Notes: generated by a model from the letters alone, not told the origin. A stretch of 64,000 nucleotides of DNA from Acinetobacter pittii ATCC 19004 = CIP 70.29 (GCF_000369045.1 NZ_KB849789.1:184586-248585), one strand, 5' to 3'; numbered from the stretch's first letter, positions 46,301 through 57,006 are shown. A program made the numbers and translations.

Positions 46301-47347
46301 TTATTCTTTGATTCGATCATACTCCGCAAGGGTTTGTTGCCATTGTTTGACCTTGACTTGTTTACGTACAGACTCCAGTGTCTCGAACACGACAGATTCA
46401 ATCAATTGCTCAAGCTGACGATTATTAATATTGATTTCACTTACTCTTTGAGAAATTAATTGATAAGTAGGGTTCGGACTATTTGGTGAGCCCTCAATTA
46501 AAGGTTCAATTAAACCTGCACTAATATTTTCACCTAATCTTTGACCAATGCTTTGAATTTGCTGTTCAATGCGGCCCCCGACTAAAGGAATTAAGCGTAA
46601 TAATTGAGTTAGCTCAGGCGTATCAATAATGGCTTGATCTACAATTTTGCCCACACCTTTTGTAATGGCAGGCTTTTGTTCTTTTAAAGCGGTGGCTAAA
46701 GATTCTTGTAATAATGCGGTTAGAGCGACAGTAAATTGCTCACGATGATGATTAACCAAATCATGAATAATCTGTTTATGACTAGAACTGGTTTCAAGTT
46801 CATATCTAATGCCATCAATCACGGTAATTACAACGCGGTCAGATAACTCTTCCATTACGACGCGATAATAAAATAGCCCAGTTTTCCGCCAGCTTTCCGG
46901 AACAACTGGATAGCCCAACTCATGTAAACGGTAAGCAATAATCCCAGCGCGGAATAAACGTAAAAAACGGAGCTGAGGAATAATAGCTAAAATTTCATAC
47001 CAGTGAATAAACGGGAAAAAGAACCAACGCTTATGGTGCTTATTGATAATGGCAATAGCCCAGCGCACAAGCAACTCAATAATTAAAAAACCAATAAACC
47101 AAGCTTCTGATGTAATCACCCATGGATGTAGTGAAGTACGATAAAAGCTGAGTACTTGGGGCAAGTGAATATGTTCAAAGAACCATGCCCCAATACTGCT
47201 CATTAAAAAGAAATTAGTTGCAAGACAGAACAAGTTAAAAATGATAATAAACACCATAAAGATGTCGTAGATCAAAAACAGCTTAAATGAAAGGCTGTTT
47301 GGGTCTACATGATGATATTTCGTTTTTTTCCCAGAACTGTTTTGCAT
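46301..47347 (-). CDS. Membrane protein with voltage-sensor-like segments and a cytoplasmic helical domain
   Basis: A 348-residue protein with no name I recognise. Residues 21-145 contain four hydrophobic segments resembling the S1-S4 voltage-sensing domain of ion channels. The S2-like part is FLIIELLVRW (Glu91, Arg95), S3-like is HWYEILAIIP (Glu118), and S4-like has arginines at 127, 130, 133 and 140. No pore helix or selectivity filter follows. The remaining 200 residues are polar and helical and look cytoplasmic. It lies between minC and an acyltransferase gene, 17 nt after the latter, and is probably co-transcribed with it. Confidence 0.7.
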   Translation of the reverse strand: MQNSSGKKTKYHHVDPNSLSFKLFLIYDIFMVFIIIFNLFCLATNFFLMSSIGAWFFEHIHLPQVLSFYRTSLHPWVITSEAWFIGFLIIELLVRWAIAIINKHHKRWFFFPFIHWYEILAIIPQLRFLRLFRAGIIAYRLHELGYPVVPESWRKTGLFYYRVVMEELSDRVVITVIDGIRYELETSSSHKQIIHDLVNHHREQFTVALTALLQESLATALKEQKPAITKGVGKIVDQAIIDTPELTQLLRLIPLVGGRIEQQIQSIGQRLGENISAGLIEPLIEGSPNSPNPTYQLISQRVSEININNRQLEQLIESVVFETLESVRKQVKVKQWQQTLAEYDRIKE

Positions 47348-47363
47348 AATAACGGGCGCTTTC

Positions 47364-48290
47364 TTAAATATTTGCAGTGGTATATTGAGATTTCATTTGT
47401 TCAATAAGTTGATCTTTTTCGGTCCAAATGTCATGAACCCATTGCTGAAAACGTTCACGATAAGCCGCGTCATCTTCATAGTTGCCGCCAAGTACCCATT
47501 CCGGAATTTCAATTTTACGTAAGTTAACCGCAATTTTAGAAACATCCCCAAGCCAGAAATTGCTATATCCCGGTACGCCATCAGGATAGACGATGGTCAT
47601 ATCAACTAGGGCATCGATTTTGTCACCCAAGATGTTTAATGCAAGCGCCAAGCCACCTGCTTTGGGTTTTAGTAAATGCTTATAAGGGGATTTTTGCTGG
47701 TCATGTTTTTCTTGAGTAAAACGAGTCCCTTCCAAATAATTTAATAGTGTGAAGGGCTGACTTAAAAGCTGCTCACAAGCTTTACGTGCTTCCATCATGT
47801 CACGGTCTTTAAGTTCAGGATTCTTAGCGATCTGTTCTTTAGTGTGACGCTTCATCATTGGGAAGCCTAAAATTTTAAATGCTTGCCCAACAAAAGGAAT
47901 AAAGATGAGTTCCCATTTAGTAAAGAAACGGGTAAGGGGCATACGGGTTAAACCAAAATATTGATTTACAGTCGTGTCAACCCAACTTTGATGATTACAG
48001 GTCATGAGATAACGACCTTGCATATTCAGATCAAGCCCTTCATCAATGGTAATGTCCCATTTTAGATTGGGTAGAACATGGTCAATTAACCAGTTATTTA
48101 CCCCTAACCAGCTATTTGTAATTTGAATATTAGTTTCATCTATTTTTGATGATTTTTTTAAAAGCTTGGTCAGACCTAATGCAAGAACAGGAGGACCATG
48201 AAAAAAAGTACTTCCTGTAATGACTGTACCTACAGTGAGTCCACGTGTAATTTTTTTTAGCGCAGATTGTTTATTGGGTGCAGTTGGCAT
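47364..48290 (-). CDS. PlsC-like acyltransferase
   Basis: A 308-residue membrane-associated acyltransferase of the lysophosphatidate family (YihG-like). The catalytic motif is TCNHQSWVDT (N-H-x4-D) near residue 100, with the phosphate-binding EGTRFT near residue 190 and the VYPDGVPG segment near 242. A hydrophobic N-terminal segment follows ITRGLTVGTVITG. I prefer the ATG at 48290; an upstream in-frame ATG at 48347 is possible but has no ribosome-binding site. Expected role: acylation of lysophospholipid in the inner membrane. Confidence 0.85.
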   Translation of the reverse strand: MPTAPNKQSALKKITRGLTVGTVITGSTFFHGPPVLALGLTKLLKKSSKIDETNIQITNSWLGVNNWLIDHVLPNLKWDITIDEGLDLNMQGRYLMTCNHQSWVDTTVNQYFGLTRMPLTRFFTKWELIFIPFVGQAFKILGFPMMKRHTKEQIAKNPELKDRDMMEARKACEQLLSQPFTLLNYLEGTRFTQEKHDQQKSPYKHLLKPKAGGLALALNILGDKIDALVDMTIVYPDGVPGYSNFWLGDVSKIAVNLRKIEIPEWVLGGNYEDDAAYRERFQQWVHDIWTEKDQLIEQMKSQYTTANI

Positions 48291-48536
48291 ATAAATGACC
48301 CCGAATGTCTCAAATCCATAGAAAAGTTGTTCAACTATAACTGTCATAATATGAAATACAACGTTATCTTAGACAACAATGAAGAAATTGTGATGAGCTA
48401 GCATCTTAAAGTGCATCAAAATATTACAAAAACATAACTAAACTGTTTATTATTAACAAAATATCAATGTTTTATACTTCCTTTTTGTTTCATTATTCAT
48501 TCAGACAACAAAACACACAAAGTGAGGAGGCATGCA

Positions 48537-49190
48537 ATGCGTGCATTAGTTATTTCAACAGTGGTAGGGGCAGCAGTAGTTCTTTCTGGTTGTCAAACAA
48601 CTGGTAATAATCTTGGTGGCGTTGAATACGATAAAGCCGCATTAGGTACTTTAATTGGTGCAGCAGCTGGTTATGGTATTTCTAAATCAAATGCAAACTC
48701 TAGCCGTCAAAACAACCGTGCTGCGGCAATTGGTGCAGTTCTTGGTGCTGCTGGTGGTGTATATCTTGACCAGAAAGAGAAAAAATTACGTCAACAAATG
48801 GCGGGTACTGGTGTAGACGTTGGCCGTAACCCAGATGGTTCTGTTCAATTGATCATGCCTGGTAGCATTACTTTTGATACAAACAAATCAAATATCAAGC
48901 CAAACTTCTACGCAACTTTGAACAAAGTGGCTCAAACTTTGGCTGAAGATAACAAGAGTGCAATTCTTGTAACTGGTTATACTGATAACACTGGTAATGA
49001 CTCTATCAATATTCCATTATCACAAGCACGCGCTCAATCAGTACGTAGTTATTTAGCTAGCCAAGGCGTATCTGCTAGCCGTATCGACGCGCAAGGTTAT
49101 GGTTCATCTAACCCGATCGCAGATAACTCAACTGCATCTGGCCGTGAACAAAACCGCCGTGTAGAAATCAGCATTTATGCTAAACAATAA
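48537..49190 (+). CDS. OmpA-family lipoprotein (YiaD/Pal-like)
   Basis: A 217-residue protein. The lipobox VLSGC puts the lipid-bearing cysteine near residue 19. A glycine-rich region (residues 40-85, with GTLIGAAAGYGISK and AIGAVLGAAGGVYLD) precedes a C-terminal OmpA domain that binds peptidoglycan, with TGYTDNTGNDSINIPLSQARA and GREQNRRVEI. The start at 48537 follows GAGGAGG by 6 nt. It probably links the outer membrane to the cell wall. Confidence 0.92.
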   Translation: MRALVISTVVGAAVVLSGCQTTGNNLGGVEYDKAALGTLIGAAAGYGISKSNANSSRQNNRAAAIGAVLGAAGGVYLDQKEKKLRQQMAGTGVDVGRNPDGSVQLIMPGSITFDTNKSNIKPNFYATLNKVAQTLAEDNKSAILVTGYTDNTGNDSINIPLSQARAQSVRSYLASQGVSASRIDAQGYGSSNPIADNSTASGREQNRRVEISIYAKQ

Positions 49191-49209
49191 GATCTAGTTT
49201 ATTGTTTCA

Positions 49210-49234
49210 AAAACCACCTTCGGGTGGTTTTTTT
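49210..49234 (+). terminator. Terminator of the OmpA-family gene
   Basis: AACCACC-TTCG-GGTGGTT followed by a T-run. Confidence 0.93.
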
Positions 49235-49383
49235 ATGGGTGCAGTACAAGAAATAATCACGACATTCTGCGGCGCATAAATTGCATTATTAGACATCATT
49301 TATACATATCCGTAGATTTACTATTGGGATTCTAAAAAAGAGATGACTATAATCATGCTCGAAAAATTAAGAGGTAATACACG

Positions 49384-51423
49384 ATGTCATCTGCCAGTCA
49401 ATTGAACAACAAGCAAGAAGAAGCCATGAAATATACTCAGGGCCCTTTATTGGTGCTTGCTGGCGCTGGTTCAGGTAAAACATCGGTAATTACGCGTAAA
49501 ATTGCCTATTTGGTGCAACATTGCCGTATTCCTGCGCATCGTATAACCGCGATGACCTTCACAAACAAAGCTGCACGTGAAATGAAAGAACGTGTGACTA
49601 AGCTTTTGTCACGTGAAGAAGCAAAAGGTTTATCTGTTTCTACCTTCCATACTTTTGGTTTAAATCTTTTACGTTTAGAACTTAAAAATTTACCTTTAAA
49701 AGCTAATTTTTCGATTTTGGATGCAGACGACTGTAAACGTATTTTGATGGATCTCATGCATCGCGATAATTTATCGGGTGCAGAGAGTAAAGAATTAATT
49801 GCCAAGGCAATGAAGAAAATTTCAGATTGGAAAAACGATCTGATTTTGCCTGAACAAGCGCATTCGACTTGTGAAACACCAGAAGATGTCCAGTTTGCTC
49901 ATCTTTATCAACTTTATGAACGTAATTTACGTGCCTACAATGCTGTCGATTTTGATGACTTGATTGTTATACCAACACGCTTATTGCAAGAAAATGCAGA
50001 AGTACGTGACAAGTGGCAAAACCGTGTCCGTTATTTATTAGTCGATGAATATCAAGATACCAACACCGCGCAGTATATTTTGGTCAAACTTTTAGTTGGG
50101 GTAATGGGGCAGTTCACCGCGGTAGGTGATGATGACCAGTCGATTTACGCATGGCGTGGTGCTAAGCCTGAAAATATGGCATTGCTTAAACAAGATTTCC
50201 CAAATCTACATATTATTAAGCTTGAACAAAATTACCGTTCGACCAGCCGTATTTTAAAAGCAGCTAACTGTGTGATTCAAAACAACCCACATATTTTTGA
50301 CAAGAAATTGTGGAGTGATAAAGGACATGGGGAAGTCATCCGAATCATTACATGTCGTAATGATGACGATGAAGCAGAGCGCGTGGTCAAAGACCTACTA
50401 ACTCACAAGCTGATGAACGGTAAGAACTGGAAAGATTATGCTGTGTTGTATCGCGGAAACTTTCAGGCACGTGTGTTAGAAACCCAGCTTCGTCAAATGC
50501 AAATTCCGTATAAACTCTCTGGCGGTACATCGTTCTTCGCCCGTGCAGAAATTAAAGACGTGATGAGTTACTTACGTCTTATTATTAATCCAGAAGATGA
50601 CAGTGCTTTCTTACGAATTATTAATACGCCTAAACGTGCGATTGGCCCTGTTACTCTAGAGAAGCTAGGTTTATTTTCACAAGAAAATAATTTGTCTTTA
50701 CTCGGTGCTTCTGCTGACCAGCGTTTAAGTATGGTGCTTCCTAAAAAGGCAGAAACACAGCTTCATGAGTTTGCTGACTTTATTGCGACATTTACTCGTG
50801 AATTGTTGGAAGATGATGAGCCTGTGCCTAAAGTTCGTCAAATGATGAATGAAGCGGGTTATATGGATTATGTTCGCGAACAGTCAGCTACACCTGCACA
50901 AGAGAAAAGTAAACTCGATAACATCGAGAATTTATTTACCAGTATTCAAAATCTGATTAATCGTGCAGAAGATGTTGATGAAAAGAATATTGAAAGTGTT
51001 ATCCGAAAACTAGTTTTGCTCGATCTGTTAGAACAGCAGCAGGAAGAAGAAGATACAGACAAAGTGAACCTTCTTACTTTGCATGCAGCAAAAGGTCTGG
51101 AATTCCCATATGTGTACATTATGGGACTTGAAGAAGAACTATTGCCTCACAAGAACTCGATTGCAGCAGAAACCATTGAGGAAGAGCGCCGTCTCATGTA
51201 CGTGGGAATTACACGTGCACGCCAAGGTTTAACGTTAACTCTAGCGGAACAGCGTAAAAATGGTGGACAGATGAAACAAATGACGCCTAGCCGTTTCCTT
51301 GATGAGCTTCCGCAAGATGAACTTGAGTGGTTAGGGCGTAAAAAGAAAATTGCGGCTAATGTTGATCCTAAAGAACAGGCTCAACAATATCTGGCAAATT
51401 TAAAAGCTTTATTAAAGCGTTAA
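49384..51423 (+). CDS. rep: ATP-dependent DNA helicase Rep
   Basis: Rep is a 3'-5' superfamily 1 helicase that clears proteins ahead of the replisome. The 679-residue protein has Walker A AGAGSGKTS near residue 29, motif II DEYQDTN near 222, QNYRS near 280, and the late motif TLHAAKGLEFPYVYI near 562. Length and the N-terminal LNNKQEEAM pattern favour Rep over UvrD. It is 24 nt upstream of dut. Confidence 0.94.
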   Translation: MSSASQLNNKQEEAMKYTQGPLLVLAGAGSGKTSVITRKIAYLVQHCRIPAHRITAMTFTNKAAREMKERVTKLLSREEAKGLSVSTFHTFGLNLLRLELKNLPLKANFSILDADDCKRILMDLMHRDNLSGAESKELIAKAMKKISDWKNDLILPEQAHSTCETPEDVQFAHLYQLYERNLRAYNAVDFDDLIVIPTRLLQENAEVRDKWQNRVRYLLVDEYQDTNTAQYILVKLLVGVMGQFTAVGDDDQSIYAWRGAKPENMALLKQDFPNLHIIKLEQNYRSTSRILKAANCVIQNNPHIFDKKLWSDKGHGEVIRIITCRNDDDEAERVVKDLLTHKLMNGKNWKDYAVLYRGNFQARVLETQLRQMQIPYKLSGGTSFFARAEIKDVMSYLRLIINPEDDSAFLRIINTPKRAIGPVTLEKLGLFSQENNLSLLGASADQRLSMVLPKKAETQLHEFADFIATFTRELLEDDEPVPKVRQMMNEAGYMDYVREQSATPAQEKSKLDNIENLFTSIQNLINRAEDVDEKNIESVIRKLVLLDLLEQQQEEEDTDKVNLLTLHAAKGLEFPYVYIMGLEEELLPHKNSIAAETIEEERRLMYVGITRARQGLTLTLAEQRKNGGQMKQMTPSRFLDELPQDELEWLGRKKKIAANVDPKEQAQQYLANLKALLKR

Positions 51424-51447
51424 TTTTTTTATTTTTTAGGAAATCCC

Positions 51448-51900
51448 ATGAAAGTTCAAGTGAAATTGCTCGATCCACGTTTAGGTAAAGAATGGCCTTT
51501 ACCTTCATATGCAACAGCAGGTTCAGCGGGTTTAGATTTACGTGCCTGTTTAGATGAAGCAATTGATATTGAACCAGGACAAACTGTTTTAGTTAAAACA
51601 GGTATGGCAATTTATATTCATGATGTAAATTTTGCTGGTTTAATTTTACCGCGTTCAGGGTTAGGTCATAAACACGGTATCGTGCTTGGCAACTTGGTTG
51701 GTTTGATTGATTCGGATTATCAAGGTGAATTGATGGTTTCAGTTTGGAACCGTGGTCAAACCACATTCCGTTTAGAACCAGGTGAGCGTTTGGCACAATA
51801 TGTTTTAGTACCAGTCGTACAAGCCGAATTTGAGCAAGTAGAAGAGTTTGAAGAAACTTTACGTGGCGCTGGTGGCTTTGGCCATACAGGTAAACAATAA
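51448..51900 (+). CDS. dut: dUTP diphosphatase
   Basis: Dut hydrolyses dUTP to dUMP, keeping uracil out of DNA. The 150-residue protein shows all five dUTPase motifs, for example SAGLDLRA near residue 28, [12 protein letters not shown] near 70, [11 protein letters not shown] near 87 and the C-terminal [10 protein letters not shown] loop. The dut-algC-argB order is shared with Pseudomonas. Confidence 0.98.
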   Translation: MKVQVKLLDPRLGKEWPLPSYATAGSAGLDLRACLDEAIDIEPGQTVLVKTGMAIYIHDVNFAGLILPRSGLGHKHGIVLGNLVGLIDSDYQGELMVSVWNRGQTTFRLEPGERLAQYVLVPVVQAEFEQVEEFEETLRGAGGFGHTGKQ

Positions 51901-51924
51901 GTTTTTTAAATATTAACGAAAATC

Positions 51925-51954
51925 AAACGCCTGTTGAACAGGCGTTTCTTTTTA
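51925..51954 (+). terminator. dut terminator
   Basis: AAACGCCTGTT pairs with AACAGGCGTTT and is followed by CTTTTT. Confidence 0.9.
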
Positions 51955-52097
51955 CATCTTGAATGTTACAAAGGATTATATTACAACACGCTTTACTCAT
52001 ATTCTTTTAACTTTTTTAGCAAACAAACCTTTCAAAAATTTTGAATAATCTATGTTTTTGCGATAGATCGAATTGATCTTTAAATAGAAGATACGCT

Positions 52098-53516
52098 ATG
52101 AATGTAAGACACTCATTTCCAAAAAGTATTTTTCGTGCTTACGATATTAGAGGCAAACTTTCTTTCTTAACCACGGACGTTGTCCGTTCAATTGCCTACG
52201 GATTGGCACAACAATACAAACAAGCAAAACAAACTCAATTGGTAATTGGCTATGATGCCCGTCTCACAAGTCCAGCCTATGCACACTTAATCGAAGAAAT
52301 TTTAATAGAACAAGGTTTAAAAGTGACCAACATTGGTTGCTGTTCATCCCCAATGATGTACTACATCGCACGAGATTTTGGTGGCAATGGCATTATGGTG
52401 ACAGCAAGCCATAACCCAAAATCTGATAATGGTATTAAGTGGATTTTAAAAGGCGAACCGCCGTCTCCAGAAATGATTCAGCAGGTGGGTGAAGAAGCTC
52501 AAACTTATGTACCATCTCATTCAATTTCTGTACTTGAGTTAACCTTACCGCAATTTAAAGCTGAATTTTGCCAACAATACCAACAAGCTATTTTTAAAGA
52601 TATTCAGTTAAAACGTCCTTTAAAAGTTGTTTTAGATGGTTTGCATGGCTCAGCCGGGCATTGTTCAAAACTAATCTTAGAAAAAATGGGTTGTGAAGTC
52701 ATTGCTTTACGCACCAATCCAAATGGTGAGTTTCCAGATCACGCACCAGACCCTTCACATGCGGCACATTTAACTCATTTGCGTAAAGCCGTGGTCGAGC
52801 AGCAGGCGGATATTGGCATCGCTCTTGATGGCGATGGAGACCGTGTTGTTTTAGTCGATGAAAAAGCACAGATATTGACAGCAGACCGCTTATTGTCGCT
52901 TTTTGCCCAAATGTGCCTTGAGCAGCACCCAGAGCAAGAAATTGTTTTTGATGTGAAATGCTCACGTATGGTTCAAGAAACCGTCGAGAAACTCGGCGGA
53001 AAAGCAAAAATGATCCGCACGGGAAGTAGTTTCCTACGGGCTTATTTATCTCAATCGAATGGCCGTGCAATTTTTGGTGGAGAATATGCAGGTCATTATG
53101 TGTTTAATGATGGCCGTGGTTTTGGCTACGACGATGGTTTATATGCTGCATTACGAATAATGGAGTATTTTACCCAATCTAATGCCGCTACAATTTCTGA
53201 ATTATTTGCTCCATATCCAGAAAGATGTTGTACAGAAGATACCTATATTGGTACTTATCAGTCTGATCCAAAGTATGTATTACAAGATATTGAGATTTTA
53301 AGTCATCGCTTAGGGGCACGTATTAGTAAAATTGATGGCGTACGTCTTGATTTTGATGATGGTTTTGGCATTATTCGAGCATCAAATACTGGTGAATACT
53401 TTACAGTACGATTTGATGCAGATAATCCTTTACGATTAAAGGAAATCCAGCAAAAATTTGTGGATATGTTACAAGAACACTATCCGCAAATTGCACAAGA
53501 ACTTTCAGAGGCCTAA
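52098..53516 (+). CDS. algC: Phosphomannomutase / phosphoglucomutase
   Basis: This enzyme interconverts hexose 1- and 6-phosphates for capsule, LPS-core and exopolysaccharide precursors. The 472-residue protein has the phosphoserine loop TASHNPKSDNG near residue 98, the metal loop DGDGDR near residue 243 and the sugar-binding GGEYAGHY near residue 330, where Ala replaces the Ser of the usual GGExSGH. It ends 15 nt before argB. It could equally be called manB or pgm; algC follows the Pseudomonas synteny. Confidence 0.92.
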   Translation: MNVRHSFPKSIFRAYDIRGKLSFLTTDVVRSIAYGLAQQYKQAKQTQLVIGYDARLTSPAYAHLIEEILIEQGLKVTNIGCCSSPMMYYIARDFGGNGIMVTASHNPKSDNGIKWILKGEPPSPEMIQQVGEEAQTYVPSHSISVLELTLPQFKAEFCQQYQQAIFKDIQLKRPLKVVLDGLHGSAGHCSKLILEKMGCEVIALRTNPNGEFPDHAPDPSHAAHLTHLRKAVVEQQADIGIALDGDGDRVVLVDEKAQILTADRLLSLFAQMCLEQHPEQEIVFDVKCSRMVQETVEKLGGKAKMIRTGSSFLRAYLSQSNGRAIFGGEYAGHYVFNDGRGFGYDDGLYAALRIMEYFTQSNAATISELFAPYPERCCTEDTYIGTYQSDPKYVLQDIEILSHRLGARISKIDGVRLDFDDGFGIIRASNTGEYFTVRFDADNPLRLKEIQQKFVDMLQEHYPQIAQELSEA

Positions 53517-54437
<921 letters not shown>

Positions 54438-54456
54438 GAAATCCGTTATTCTCAAT

Positions 54457-54486
54457 AAAAAGATCACCCTAGGTGGTCTTTTTTTA
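54457..54486 (+). terminator. argB terminator
   Basis: AGATCACC and GGTGGTCT pair (one G-U) around CTA, followed by a T-run. Confidence 0.88.
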
Positions 54487-54559
54487 TACCATCTTGATTT
54501 GGTCATTTTTTTGTCATGAGCTTTGACTAGTGTAGGGGGTGTCACTAGGAGCGTTCATT

Positions 54560-55342
54560 ATGCTGGAAAAATTTAATCAATATCGCCAAACCTGGACTTT
54601 ACCTTTAAATCGTCATAAAGCAATAAATCAGACGCAATTTCGTTTTGAGTGGGTTGATAATTTAAAAGAATTACAAGATGTACAACGGTTTCGTGCACAA
54701 CAATTTAGTCAACAATTTGGAATCAAGTTTGAAGATAACTTAGACCAAGATATTTACGATTTTGGTTGTGAACATGCGGTCTTGCGTGAAAAGTGGACTG
54801 GAGAAATTGTAGCGTATACGCGTCTAAAACTATTTCAAGGCCACGAAATAGCACAGAGTTACAGCGCACATGAGTTTGATATTGTTCCTCAGTTATCGCA
54901 TCTTCCAAATGTGTTAGAAATAGGCCGTACTTGTGTACATCCTCGCTTTCGTAATGGTAAAGCATTATCTATGCTGTGGTTAAATCTTGCACCTAAAGTG
55001 CTATGGTCAATGCGTGCTAAATATTTAATGGGCTGTGTCAGTATTCATTTGCAAGATAATTTGGCTAGAGCGTACTACACGCATCGTCAGATTCAGCAGT
55101 TACCTGAAAGTAAAACGATTGATATCCGTTCGAAAAAAATCTATGAACCTGAATATCCTGAGTTTAGCTTTCCACAAGATGAACGTATGCCAAAGCTATT
55201 CCAAATGTATTTGAGCATGCAGTCAAAATTATCGAAACAGGCATTTTTTGATGAAGAGTTTAACTGTTTGGATTATTTTGTATTTCTCGAGGTCAATAAA
55301 GTCGCGACCTCGTTTGTAATGAATAAAATGGTGCAGCGTTAA
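54560..55342 (+). CDS. OlsB-like GNAT N-acyltransferase
   Basis: A 260-residue protein of the GNAT branch that includes ornithine-lipid N-acyltransferase OlsB and acylhomoserine-lactone-type synthases (PF13444-like). Diagnostic are the QRFRAQQF segment near residue 42, the YTRLKLF strand near 87, VLEIGRTCVHPRFRNG near 114 and LMGCVSIHL near 150. It probably transfers a 3-hydroxyacyl or similar chain to an amine. The ATG at 54560 has TAGGAG 9 nt upstream and is preferred to the GTG at 54539. A class II amidotransferase gene follows. Confidence 0.78.
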   Translation: MLEKFNQYRQTWTLPLNRHKAINQTQFRFEWVDNLKELQDVQRFRAQQFSQQFGIKFEDNLDQDIYDFGCEHAVLREKWTGEIVAYTRLKLFQGHEIAQSYSAHEFDIVPQLSHLPNVLEIGRTCVHPRFRNGKALSMLWLNLAPKVLWSMRAKYLMGCVSIHLQDNLARAYYTHRQIQQLPESKTIDIRSKKIYEPEYPEFSFPQDERMPKLFQMYLSMQSKLSKQAFFDEEFNCLDYFVFLEVNKVATSFVMNKMVQR

Positions 55343-55450
55343 TCATATTTTCTATTTTGTAATAGCCAGCACATATTGAGATTTGCAAGCACTTTTACTC
55401 TCATGCACAATAGAGCATATGGGGTAATTAGAAGTAGTTTAAAAAGCGAT

Positions 55451-56299
55451 ATGTGCCAGCTATTAGGAATGAATTGTGCAACACCAACGGATATCACTTT
55501 TTCCTTCCGTGGTTTTTCACAGCGTGCAGGAATTACTTCAGATCATAGTGATGGGTTTGGCATTGCATTTTTCGAAGATAAGGCGTGCCGTTTATTCGTT
55601 GATAACCAATCGGCAGTTGAGTCTCCAATTGCTGATCTCGTTCGTAATTATCCTATTAAATCACGCAACGTGATTGCACATATCCGCAAAGCTACTCAAG
55701 GTAAAATCACTTTAGAAAACTCTCATCCGTTTATTCGAGAGTTGTGGGGGCGACACTGGATCTTTGCCCATAATGGTGATTTACATGACTTTAATCCGCC
55801 GTTAAGTGGACGTTTCACACCAGTAGGTAATACCGATAGTGAGCGTGCATTTTGTTATTTGCTCGATCAACTCGTTGAAGCTTTTGGTTATGAAGAACCA
55901 AGTCTTGAACAGATATTTGAAGTGTTAGAAAAGATTTCTCCACAAATTGCAGAATACGGCACATTTAATTATTGTCTATCTAATGGCAAAGCATTATTTA
56001 GTTATGCCATTACTAAATTACATTGGCTCGTTCGTGAATATCCATTTAATCATGCTCATTTAATTGACTTAGATGTCGAAGTCGATTTTAGCCAGGTAAC
56101 CACTCCAGAAGACCGTGTGGCAGTAATAACAACTGAACCTTTAACACATAATGAAAATTGGACAGCATACCAACCTGGTGAAATGATTTTATTTCAATAT
56201 GGTCAACCAATTAAAAAGGCTATTACCTTTGTAGAAAGATTAAAGCGCGAACAGGAAAATCCTGAACTTAAACGTATTACGCGTGCAGATCAGTATTAA
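55451..56299 (+). CDS. Class II glutamine amidotransferase (YafJ-like)
   Basis: A 282-residue Ntn-type glutaminase. The ATG at 55451 is chosen because it puts Cys at position 2 (MCQLLGMN), the nucleophile exposed after Met removal; an upstream in-frame TTG would bury it. The glutamine-binding HIRKATQG near residue 76, HPFIRELWGRHWIFAHNGDL near 90 and GNTDSERAF near 126 match the GATase_6 fold. There is no synthase domain, so the partner or acceptor is unknown. It lies 108 bp after the OlsB-like gene. Confidence 0.88.
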   Translation: MCQLLGMNCATPTDITFSFRGFSQRAGITSDHSDGFGIAFFEDKACRLFVDNQSAVESPIADLVRNYPIKSRNVIAHIRKATQGKITLENSHPFIRELWGRHWIFAHNGDLHDFNPPLSGRFTPVGNTDSERAFCYLLDQLVEAFGYEEPSLEQIFEVLEKISPQIAEYGTFNYCLSNGKALFSYAITKLHWLVREYPFNHAHLIDLDVEVDFSQVTTPEDRVAVITTEPLTHNENWTAYQPGEMILFQYGQPIKKAITFVERLKREQENPELKRITRADQY

Positions 56300-56550
56300 T
56301 ATAAAATACATTTAAAACATATGAATAAGGATATTTATATATTTTTATCATTTAATAATTAAATAGTTTGTTTAAAAAATACTTTATTATTTTAGTTGGT
56401 TAATTTTAATTAAATATTTTAAAAACAATAACTTGAGTTGAATATAATTTTTATATGCTAAAGCCGACAAAATAGGTTTGTTTTTATTTATATTCTTTAA
56501 ATATATCATGGAGTTTATGCAACGATCATTAATCATCATTGGGGAGATGT
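56300..56550. other. Very AT-rich 251-bp intergenic region
   Basis: This is the most AT-rich stretch in the window, dominated by TTTAAT/TTTATA words, upstream of the hemerythrin gene. No ORF of note or hairpin terminator is seen. It may be curved DNA that binds H-NS-like proteins; this is a guess. Confidence 0.4.
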
Positions 56551-57006
56551 ATGAAAATGAAATGGGCTTCAGAATATAATACGGGTATTGATGTTATTGA
56601 TGAGCAACATAAACGAATACTTGATTATATTAATGAAATTGATGATGTAAAAGATGAAGAGGATAGACGTCGTATTAAAGATGTTCTAGACAATATTATC
56701 GATTACACGCAATCACATTTTACTTTCGAAGAAAGTTTGCAAGAGGAAGCTGATTATAAATATCGTGTACCTCATAAACGTGTACATGATTTATTTATTA
56801 AAAAAATAGAGTTATATCGTGAACGTTTTGAAATGGGGCACACGATTGAAGCAGAATTACAAGAAATTTTGGCTAAATGGTTAATTAACCATATTCAACA
56901 TGATGATGCCGATTATGTAGGAGCAGTAAAAGAAAATATGATGGGAATTATTAGAGAAAAAGAAAAGAAAAAAGGGAAAAACTGGTTTGCTCGGTTTTTC
57001 TCATAA
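56551..57006 (+). CDS. Bacteriohemerythrin with basic C-terminal tail
   Basis: A 151-residue single-domain hemerythrin that should bind O2 at a di-iron site. All ligands are visible: His20 (DEQHKR), His56 and Glu60 (HFTFE), His75 and His79 (HKRVH), His114 and Asp119. The last 17 residues (EKEKKKGKNWFARFFS) are basic then aromatic and would suit membrane contact, unlike the usual short family tail. The ATG at 56551 follows GGGGAGAT. It has its own terminator at 57044. Confidence 0.93.
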   Translation: MKMKWASEYNTGIDVIDEQHKRILDYINEIDDVKDEEDRRRIKDVLDNIIDYTQSHFTFEESLQEEADYKYRVPHKRVHDLFIKKIELYRERFEMGHTIEAELQEILAKWLINHIQHDDADYVGAVKENMMGIIREKEKKKGKNWFARFFS

